Origin: Gammaproteobacteria bacterium
GTDB taxonomy: Bacteria > Pseudomonadota > Gammaproteobacteria > Steroidobacterales > GCA-2729495
Assembly (NCBI GenBank): GCA_030746435.1
Contig: JASLMV010000010.1
Coordinates: forward strand, 1 to 64,000
Direction: 5' to 3'
Length of the DNA stretch: 64,000 nucleotides
Positions within the stretch are counted from its first letter, which is position 1. Each line of letters starts with the position of its first letter. Below, one piece after another: positions 47,217-54,405 of the stretch. Made by a program: the position numbers and the translations under genes. The notes under the pieces are model-generated. The model did no database searches. It was not told where the DNA came from and was given only the letters and a program-made list of their open reading frames with translations.

Positions 47217-50033
47217 ATGCACATGAAGCTTTGCATACGGTCGACAGTAATGCGTTTCGCATTGCTGCTTTTGTTGCTTGTACAGACTGCAATTGCAGAT
47301 AGCGAAACTGCCGACTGGAGCGAGATGATCGAGCGCATCTCCACGGGCGTTGTGTCACTGAAGATCGATGTAACCCGATCATTCGATACCGAACGTAGTG
47401 TGTCCACGCAGGCAACAGGTTTCGTTGTCGATGCCGACAAGGGCCTGATTCTGACTAATCGACACGTGGTAACGCCGGGGCCGGTGCGCACGGAGGCGCT
47501 GTTCCTGAACCAGGAAGAAGTGCCGCTGATCCCGGTGTATCGCGATCCGGTCCACGACTTCGGGCTGTTTCGTTACGACCCGGAAGCGTTGAGCTATATT
47601 CAGCCGGTTGAACTGACCCTGACACCCGAGCGTGCCGCTGTCGGCCTGGAAGTGCGTATCGTGGGTAACGATGCCGGCGAACAACTGTCCATCCTGTCTG
47701 GCACAATCGCGCGCCTCGACCGCCGCGCACCGACCTACGGTTTTGCCAACTACAATGATTTCAATACTTATTACATTCAGGCGGCGTCCGGCAGTTCCGG
47801 GGGTTCGTCCGGGTCGCCGGTGCTGGACAAGCAGGGACGGGTCGTGGCCCTGAATGCGGGGGCCAGCAGCACAGCCGCGTCCAGTTTTTTCCTCCCGCTC
47901 GATCGCGTGAAGCGAGCGGTCGATCTCATTCGGGCAGGTAAACCGGTGACCCGTGGCACCCTCGGTGTCCAGTTCGTACAGGTTGCATTCGACGAACTGC
48001 GCCGGCTGGGGTTGCAGGCAGGAACCGAAGGCAACTTCCGCCGGGAGTTCCCGCAACAAACGGGTATGCTGGTCGTCAGCAATATTCTGCGTGGCAGCCC
48101 GGGCGAGGGTTCTCTGCAGGTTGGTGACATACTGCTCTCGGTCAATGGCCGCAATCTCACCGATTTTGTGCCCCTAGAAGCGATTTTGGACGACGGCGTC
48201 GGAGTGCCGGTGCGCCTGACTGTCGAACGTAACGGCGCCCGTCTCGAGCAGGAGTTAATCGTCGCCGACCTGCATGCCATTACGCCCGGGCAATATATCG
48301 AGATCGGGGACGGCATCGTCCATGAACTCTCCTACCAGCAGGCGTGGCATATTAATCGTCCCATCGCGGGCGTTTATGTTGCTGCGCCCGGATACGTGTT
48401 AGGTACGGCTAATATTCCCCGCCGGAGCGTCATCGTCGAAATGGATGGCCAGACCATCGACAACCTCGATGACTTTGAAGCCGTGCTCGCACAGTTTGCG
48501 GACCGCCAGGAAGTAGCCGTGCGCTACTTCACCATGGAGGATCCGTCGAACAGTAAGCTGCGTATCATCCGGATGGACCGGCGGTGGTTTCCTCTAAACC
48601 GCTGCGTGCGCGATGATGTGCAGGGTTACTGGCCGTGCAGGGCACTCGACCCGGGCCCGCCTGCAAAGCCTCCCGAGCCGGCGACAGCCGGTTTTATAGA
48701 GCAGGAAAGCAGGCTGTTGCAGAAGCTGGCACCGTCGCTCGTGCTGATCAACTTCGATATGCCCTACACGATATCGGGCGTCAGTGACCGACACTATTAC
48801 GGTACCGGGGTCATTGTCGACACCGAACGGGGCTATGTCGTCGTGGACCGCAACACGGTGCCGGTCGCCATGGGCGACGTGCGCATCACCTTCGCCGGTT
48901 CGGTGGAAACCACTGCCAAGGTCGAGTTTGTACATCCGCTCCATAACCTCGCGCTGCTTTCTTACGACCCTGCGCGTATTGGCGATACACCCGTTCGCCC
49001 CATTACGATTCACAACAGGGAGCAACGCGCAGGCGCTGAACTGGTTGCGGTCGGCCTGCGGCCCGACAGCAAACTCGTGAGTCAGGATGTACAGGTCGCA
49101 TCGGTCGATGCTGTCAAGCTGCCGTTATCGCGCACGATGAGGTTCCGTGAATCGAACCTCGAAACGCTGTCACTGGTGACGCCGCCGCGTGGTATCGATG
49201 GTGTCCTCGTTGACCGGCGCGGAAGGCCGGTAGCGCTATGGTCCAGCTTTGCCTATGACAGCGGTGGCGACGTTCGCCAGGAAAACAAAGGTGTGCCCAT
49301 AGATCTCGTGGAAGAAATGCTCGAGATCGTCCGCAGTGGTGCCGGGGTGCGTTCGATCGAGGCGGAATTCAGCCAGATGCCTTTGTCCGCCGCACGTAAC
49401 TTCGGCCTGTCCGATCAGTGGGCCGCGCGTATGGAAAAAGCTGATCCCGAACGCCGGCAGCTGTTGTCGGTGGTCCGGACAGTCGGTGGTACGAAGACGG
49501 CCGAAGTACTCGAACCGGGCGATCTGCTCCTGAGTATCGAGGGTAATCCGGTAACCCGGTTTCGCGAGGTCGAGAAAGCTACGCAAAAAGACAAGGTCCG
49601 TGTGACGGTATGGCGTAACAAGGGCGAGCAGAGTTTCGATATCGAGACGACGCGTCTCGATGGCCGCGGGGTACGGCGGGTAATTATGTGGGGCGGGGCG
49701 CTGCTGCAGGAACCTTACCGGGAAATGGCGGCGCAACGCGCCATCAGTACCGAGGGTGTGTATGTGGCCTATTTCGGTTACGGCTCACCCGCATCCCGCT
49801 ACGGGCTCACGGCCGGGAGCCGCATCGTGGAAGTCAACGGGACAAAAGTCGCGGGCCTGGATAGCTTCCTCGAACTGGTCGGTGATGTGCCCGGCGGTCA
49901 GTCGGTGCGGCTCACGACAGTGAGCTGGAACGATGTCCCGCGGGTCATTACGCTGAAACTCGACCCGGTTTACTGGCCTGCATGGGAAATCCTGTACAAC
50001 GGGGACTGGCACCGAATCGCGCTTAGCGATTGA
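47217..50033 (+). CDS. Large two-lobed HtrA-like protease with PDZ domains (Nma111-like)
   Basis: The 938-residue protein has a signal peptide (RFALLLLLLVQTAIA), so it is probably periplasmic. Its first trypsin-like domain has the triad: His83 in TNRHVV, Asp114 in PVHDFGLF, and Ser198 in SSGGSSGSPV. PDZ-like segments follow (about 235–345 and 350–450). A second protease-like lobe (about 505–700) has lost the triad: DRNTV, HNLALL and GIDG replace His, Asp and Ser. More PDZ-like parts fill the C-terminus. This active-plus-dead tandem layout, and SSGGSSGSPV itself, match yeast Nma111/Ynm3 and plant Deg7 rather than DegP/DegS. Starts at 47223 or 47250 are possible. Confidence 0.88.
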   Translation: MHMKLCIRSTVMRFALLLLLLVQTAIADSETADWSEMIERISTGVVSLKIDVTRSFDTERSVSTQATGFVVDADKGLILTNRHVVTPGPVRTEALFLNQEEVPLIPVYRDPVHDFGLFRYDPEALSYIQPVELTLTPERAAVGLEVRIVGNDAGEQLSILSGTIARLDRRAPTYGFANYNDFNTYYIQAASGSSGGSSGSPVLDKQGRVVALNAGASSTAASSFFLPLDRVKRAVDLIRAGKPVTRGTLGVQFVQVAFDELRRLGLQAGTEGNFRREFPQQTGMLVVSNILRGSPGEGSLQVGDILLSVNGRNLTDFVPLEAILDDGVGVPVRLTVERNGARLEQELIVADLHAITPGQYIEIGDGIVHELSYQQAWHINRPIAGVYVAAPGYVLGTANIPRRSVIVEMDGQTIDNLDDFEAVLAQFADRQEVAVRYFTMEDPSNSKLRIIRMDRRWFPLNRCVRDDVQGYWPCRALDPGPPAKPPEPATAGFIEQESRLLQKLAPSLVLINFDMPYTISGVSDRHYYGTGVIVDTERGYVVVDRNTVPVAMGDVRITFAGSVETTAKVEFVHPLHNLALLSYDPARIGDTPVRPITIHNREQRAGAELVAVGLRPDSKLVSQDVQVASVDAVKLPLSRTMRFRESNLETLSLVTPPRGIDGVLVDRRGRPVALWSSFAYDSGGDVRQENKGVPIDLVEEMLEIVRSGAGVRSIEAEFSQMPLSAARNFGLSDQWAARMEKADPERRQLLSVVRTVGGTKTAEVLEPGDLLLSIEGNPVTRFREVEKATQKDKVRVTVWRNKGEQSFDIETTRLDGRGVRRVIMWGGALLQEPYREMAAQRAISTEGVYVAYFGYGSPASRYGLTAGSRIVEVNGTKVAGLDSFLELVGDVPGGQSVRLTTVSWNDVPRVITLKLDPVYWPAWEILYNGDWHRIALSD

Positions 50034-50094
50034 AAGGGTGTGAAAGAAAAATCATGCAGCAATCATAAAAAACTCAGGTAACCGTTCCATCGTT

Positions 50095-50247
50095 CTAGCC
50101 CTCACTGTCCTGATGATTTTCTTTTCTCTCATGTTTGGGTTTGCGTCTGTATGATCCCGGCCCTTTTGCGGGGCGTTCTACCTTCGAACCGAACCGGGGC
50201 TGGCTGACCACCCGCTTGGCGCGGTTTACGCGGCGCTTCTTTTTCAC
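50095..50247 (-). CDS. arfA: Candidate alternative ribosome-rescue factor ArfA
   Basis: A 50-residue basic protein starting MKKKRRVNRAKRVV. Its middle, SQPRFGSKVERPAKGPGSYRRKPKH, follows the ArfA pattern of DPLFRQRV-x-K-KKGKGSYxRKxKH seen in E. coli and Pseudomonas. ArfA recruits RF2 to ribosomes stalled without a stop codon. The GTG start overlaps the stop of the upstream Rieske gene (GTGA), implying coupling. One Gly of KGKGSY is replaced (KGPGSY), and the N-terminal half is divergent, so identity needs a profile search. Confidence 0.6.
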   Translation of the reverse strand: MKKKRRVNRAKRVVSQPRFGSKVERPAKGPGSYRRKPKHERKENHQDSEG

Positions 50248-51206
50248 GGCATGTCAGTCCCTGGCCCGCTAAACAGGCTGCCGGCGTGACCGTTACCATG
50301 TGCATGCAGGAGTTTTCTGTAGGCTATTACGGGCGCATCGCTCGGCAACAATTTCTCGCCGGCAACATCTTTTACATCGATCGGCCACTGGCCCGCTACG
50401 ATGGGCCAGTCTTCCCGAAACACAAGGAACTGGGAGATACGGGTATACAGGTCCATCAAAATGCGTTTACCCGGGAAATCAGACCGGTAAACAGTCCTTC
50501 CGTAAACCTCGGTAGTGTGCTCGTCAACGGGCGCAAACATTGCTGTCATCGGAAATCCACTGCTGATTTTCAGCATCCACAGGTTTGGGTACAGAAACTC
50601 CAGGCATTGTGCGGGCTTATTCTCCTCGATAAGGTATGCCCGGAATCCCTGGTCGATCTCTTCGATTTCCACATTGGACTGGGTTTCGCTTCTGAACATA
50701 CCGATGGTCGTACGATGCACGAACGGAAGATGGCTGAAGTCACACACATTTTCTATACAACGCGTGAAGTGAGCAGGCCAGATAGAAGTCGATTCGCCAT
50801 AAGGCAGGCCGTCCATATCAGAGTGCCGGGGTGGTTCGGGCAGGGACAGGGCATCCACGTCGGAGCCCGTCCACAACCAAATGTACTCGCCAGACTCGAA
50901 ACACGTTAGTGTTTGTACGCAGAAATCATCGGGGATCGGGCGTTCACCTTCCGGAGGAATACGTGCGCAATGCCCCTGGCTGTCGAACTCGATACCATGA
51001 AAGGGGCAGGTGATCACGTCGTCCTTGATATGGCCAGGGCTGAGTTTGGCGCCCCGGTGAGGGCAGATGTCGCGCATGCATACAGCCCTGCCTTTGCTGT
51101 CCCGCCAAAAAACCAGGGCCTGCCCAAAGCGTTTTTTCGCCAGCGGTTTGTCACGTAACTCACGCGTACTGATTACGGGAAACCAGTTACCGGTCGATTG
51201 CTCCAT
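50244..51206 (-). CDS. Rieske-type ring-hydroxylating oxygenase, alpha-subunit-like
   Basis: The 320-residue protein has an N-terminal Rieske [2Fe-2S] domain with Cys48, His50, Cys67 and His70 (CPHRG…CPFHG). The mononuclear iron site is ENVCDFSHLPFVH, giving Asp156, His159 and His164. It is shorter than dioxygenase alpha subunits and resembles single-component or PaO/VanA-like oxygenases. No reductase or ferredoxin gene is beside it. The substrate cannot be read from the sequence. Confidence 0.9.
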   Translation of the reverse strand: MEQSTGNWFPVISTRELRDKPLAKKRFGQALVFWRDSKGRAVCMRDICPHRGAKLSPGHIKDDVITCPFHGIEFDSQGHCARIPPEGERPIPDDFCVQTLTCFESGEYIWLWTGSDVDALSLPEPPRHSDMDGLPYGESTSIWPAHFTRCIENVCDFSHLPFVHRTTIGMFRSETQSNVEIEEIDQGFRAYLIEENKPAQCLEFLYPNLWMLKISSGFPMTAMFAPVDEHTTEVYGRTVYRSDFPGKRILMDLYTRISQFLVFREDWPIVAGQWPIDVKDVAGEKLLPSDAPVIAYRKLLHAHGNGHAGSLFSGPGTDMP

Positions 51207-51274
51207 GCAGCCATGGTGGGGCAGCGTTTACGCACCGCGCAAGTTCTGTGTCCTGTGTTGCCACTGTGTGATTG

Positions 51275-53725
51275 CTATTGCCTGATCAGACGTGGGCTCA
51301 GAACGAGCGATTCGGCGGTCTTGCTGTCCGATTCATCTTCACCGGCAAGGTGTTCCCAGCTGCGCAGCCAGCCGACGAACCGTTCGGCAGGCATCGGTTT
51401 GCTGAGGTAATAACCCTGGGCACGCTCGCAGCCTTCTTCGCGGAGCCAGCGGAGCGCCGCCGTGGTTTCCACGCCTTCTGCGACGACTTCAAGGCCAAGG
51501 TCGTGCGCGAGTTCGATGACGGTGCGTACGATTGCCGCATTTTCCCTGTCATCCGGCAGGTAAGTTACGAAACTGCGGTCGATCTTCAGTTCGTCCATCG
51601 GCAGATTCTTCAGATTACTCAGCGTGGAGTAACCCGTGCCGAAGTCATCCATCGAGGTGCTTATACCCATCTCACGCAGCCGGTTCAGAATGTAAATGGC
51701 ACGATCGATGTCGCGTGCTGCCGCTTCTTCGGTGATCTCCAGTATCAAACAGCTTGCGTCCATGTCGTGTGCGTCAAGCTCAGCGCGAATTTGTTCGGGC
51801 AGACGATCGTTCTGCAGATCCTGGCCGGATAAGTTAACTGCGATCGGAAGGTTTACTCCCAGTTCTTTCCAGGAGCGGGCGAGATGAATCGAGTGGTGGA
51901 GTACCCAGCTTGTTACCGATGAAATGCTACCGGCACTTTCCGCCAGCGGGATAAATTCTTTAGGGTTGATATTGCCAAGTTCCGGGTGTTCCCAGCGCAA
52001 CAAGGCTTCGGCGCCACAAACCTGGGAATTTTTGAGGGTGATCTTGGGTTGCAGAAATAGTCTGAGTTCGTTTTCCTGGGTCGCCCGGCGCAGATCACCG
52101 AGGATGGCAAGCTGCCTGACGTGCCGTGCTTCGCGGCCGTTCTGATAAATCCGGATGCGTTGCTGTGAGTGTTGTGCATCGTTCTTGGCGACCGCGGCCC
52201 GGCGGAGCAGTTCATCCGGCTGCCGGCCGTGCTCAGGAAAAACGCATAGGCCTATGCAGGCATCCAGCGTGACGTTGACCGACTGCACGGTTAGTCCGGT
52301 GTCGAGTATGCTCTCCAGCTTGTGCGCGAGTTCTTCACCACCCGCGCTGTCGGTATCGGGCGCGACTATCAGGAACTGGTCGCCCTCCAGCCGCGCAAGC
52401 GCAAAGTCTTCCGGCAATGCTTTGTTCAACCGCTGGGCGGTCTGACGCAATACCTCGTCACCGATCTCGTGCCCGAGAGATGACTGGATTTCCCTGAATC
52501 GCTGCAGGTGCATTATTATCACGACCATGGATTCATTCTCGTGCGCACAGGCCCGCAGTGAGTCGCGCAGGAGTTCCATCGCCTGGATTCGGTTTGGCAG
52601 GCCGGTCAGCCCGTCAAACCTTGCCTGGTAGACGATACGCTGCTCACGTTCGGCAATACCTTCACGCATCGAATCGAAGGCCTTGGCGAGATCTTTGAAC
52701 TCATCGTTGGTATTTATGTCGAATTTCTTCTTGTAGTTACCGACCTGCATGTGGTGCGCCGCAAGGAGCAGAGCATGGATTGGCCGGGTTATGCTGCGCG
52801 ACATGAAGTAAGCCATAATCAGCGCACACAACAGCGTGGTTGTCAGGGCATGCAGCATCGAACCCTGTAGCATCTTGTACGGAGCCATCGCCCGCTTAAG
52901 CGGTTCCTGCATTAGCACGAATACACTTGGGTCGTTCGGCAGAAATGCCCGCCGACGGGTTATGTACTCGGCTTCCATGTCAGAAGCTGCGATCGTCTGG
53001 TCGGTGCCCGCGGAGAGGCGTAACGCAGTATTGATGATCAGGGTGCGCTGGTCCCGGGACAGCGAACTGCCAAGCAACTTGTGCCGGCCGTCCGAGTCGA
53101 CGCCCAGGAAAGTGGTTTCGAGTCCGGTAAGACCGGCAATGCGTTCGGCGAGCGCGCCATCGACAATGTAGCCGACGGATACCCAGCCGATCACATTGGG
53201 TGCATTGATCGGCATCGTCAGCATCTCGTAGGCGCGGTGACCGGCCAGCAGCCCCGATCGGGTGTTGGCAATAAGTTTCGCAGATTGCTCGTTGCTGGTG
53301 ATCATCTGATCGGTAGAGGCGATAACTGTGCCGTCCAGCGACATCAACAGGGCGATATCCGCGTCGGCGCGGCGAGCGTTGTTTACGAGTGCGGACCGGA
53401 TAGTCTCGGTATCACCGGTCGCGACAGCCGATTTGAAGGCAAAGTCTTCCACCAGCGGGCGTACTGTCTTCTCGAGCAGGCTACCGCGTGTAAGTACAAT
53501 CTCCTCGAACACGTTGCCGCCATTCTCGAGACGGTTCTCAGTACGGACAGTCGTGTCGCGATTCATGGCAAACAGTACAGCCAGCATATTGGCGATCTGC
53601 GAGCCAAGGACAACGAGCAGCGTCAAAACAATAACTTTACTTCTGTAACTTTTGAATAACTTCCGCACAGAAGGACTCCACCATCTGTCTGGAAGCGGTA
53701 AAGACCGCCTCCATAATCCGAACAT
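51275..53725 (-). CDS. Membrane c-di-GMP phosphodiesterase with degenerate GGDEF and intact EAL
   Basis: The 816-residue protein has a transmembrane helix at about 30–54, a periplasmic sensor of about 230 residues, a second helix at about 288–310, HAMP, GGDEF and EAL domains in that order. The GGDEF signature is LEGDQF, which lacks the first Gly and the final Glu-Phe context, so cyclase activity is doubtful. The EAL domain keeps EALLRW, AVNLSG, EITEEAA, DDFGTGYSTL, KIDRSFV and AEGVET, so it should hydrolyse c-di-GMP. It is divergent from the cupredoxin–MMPL pair. Confidence 0.93.
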   Translation of the reverse strand: MFGLWRRSLPLPDRWWSPSVRKLFKSYRSKVIVLTLLVVLGSQIANMLAVLFAMNRDTTVRTENRLENGGNVFEEIVLTRGSLLEKTVRPLVEDFAFKSAVATGDTETIRSALVNNARRADADIALLMSLDGTVIASTDQMITSNEQSAKLIANTRSGLLAGHRAYEMLTMPINAPNVIGWVSVGYIVDGALAERIAGLTGLETTFLGVDSDGRHKLLGSSLSRDQRTLIINTALRLSAGTDQTIAASDMEAEYITRRRAFLPNDPSVFVLMQEPLKRAMAPYKMLQGSMLHALTTTLLCALIMAYFMSRSITRPIHALLLAAHHMQVGNYKKKFDINTNDEFKDLAKAFDSMREGIAEREQRIVYQARFDGLTGLPNRIQAMELLRDSLRACAHENESMVVIIMHLQRFREIQSSLGHEIGDEVLRQTAQRLNKALPEDFALARLEGDQFLIVAPDTDSAGGEELAHKLESILDTGLTVQSVNVTLDACIGLCVFPEHGRQPDELLRRAAVAKNDAQHSQQRIRIYQNGREARHVRQLAILGDLRRATQENELRLFLQPKITLKNSQVCGAEALLRWEHPELGNINPKEFIPLAESAGSISSVTSWVLHHSIHLARSWKELGVNLPIAVNLSGQDLQNDRLPEQIRAELDAHDMDASCLILEITEEAAARDIDRAIYILNRLREMGISTSMDDFGTGYSTLSNLKNLPMDELKIDRSFVTYLPDDRENAAIVRTVIELAHDLGLEVVAEGVETTAALRWLREEGCERAQGYYLSKPMPAERFVGWLRSWEHLAGEDESDSKTAESLVLSPRLIRQ

Positions 53726-53830
53726 ACAAACCTATAAGCCTTTTGCAGCAAGCGATGTGGACTAGGTCACGTACCAGTTACATCGTGCGGCATTAATAGC
53801 GTGAACTGCCAAATTATGGAAAATAAACCT

Positions 53831-54298
53831 ATGAACCGAACGCTTCGGAAGCTGCCAAATCTGCTGCTGATTGCGGGCCTGCTGGCGGGTCTGGATGCCG
53901 CGGCCGCCGGCCGCAACCTGGATATTGAATTGTGCGACGAACGGGGTCACCCGCTTGCGGGCGCAGTGGCCTACGCAATACCGGAACCGGTTGCTGCAAC
54001 TTTGCCGCAGCGCAATTTGACGGTGGTTATGGACCAGGTCAACAACGAGTTTGCGCCCGAACCCCTTTTTATCGCGGCAGGACCCCAGGTTACTTTTCTG
54101 CGCAGCGATGCGACAAGTCACCACGCTTACTCTTTTTCGGAGGCGAAAAGATTCAAACTCAGCCTCAGCCTCTTCAAAGGTAATGCACGCCCGCCGGTGT
54201 TGTTCGACAGGTCCGGGCTCATCATCCGCGGGTACAATATCCATGCCCTTATGATCGGGTATGTGCTCGTTGTGGAAATGCCCTACAAGGAAAGATGA
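53831..54298 (+). CDS. Secreted cupredoxin-like protein (methylamine-utilization-type)
   Basis: The protein of about 155 residues has a signal peptide (LPNLLLIAGLLAGLDAAAA) and a small beta fold with VTFLRSDATSHHAYSFS and FDRSGLIIRGYNIHALMIGYVLVVE. The two His-containing stretches sit where cupredoxins place copper ligands (His in the first, His near the C-terminus), but the usual Cys–His–Met loop is not seen. Relatives are annotated as methylamine utilization proteins. Upstream starts at 53801 (GTG) and 53816 (ATG) are possible. Confidence 0.7.
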   Translation: MNRTLRKLPNLLLIAGLLAGLDAAAAGRNLDIELCDERGHPLAGAVAYAIPEPVAATLPQRNLTVVMDQVNNEFAPEPLFIAAGPQVTFLRSDATSHHAYSFSEAKRFKLSLSLFKGNARPPVLFDRSGLIIRGYNIHALMIGYVLVVEMPYKER

Positions 54299-54405
54299 AG
54301 ACTAATCGCCGTCCCGGGGCGCTTATTGACGAATCCGGTTGCCACTGCAAGCGCCCGCAGGGCAGAATACGCCCGATGAAAACGACTGATCGTTTCTGAG
54401 CTGCC

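Noticed and set aside
51275-53725. EAL/GGDEF protein as an active diguanylate cyclase
   Set aside because: The signature is EGDQF rather than GGDEF/GGEEF, so cyclase activity is not supported by the sequence.
54295-54399. 34-residue frame overlapping the cupredoxin stop (MKTNRRPGALIDESG…)
   Set aside because: No ribosome site, no recognisable pattern, and a length that chance easily gives in a 107-base gap.
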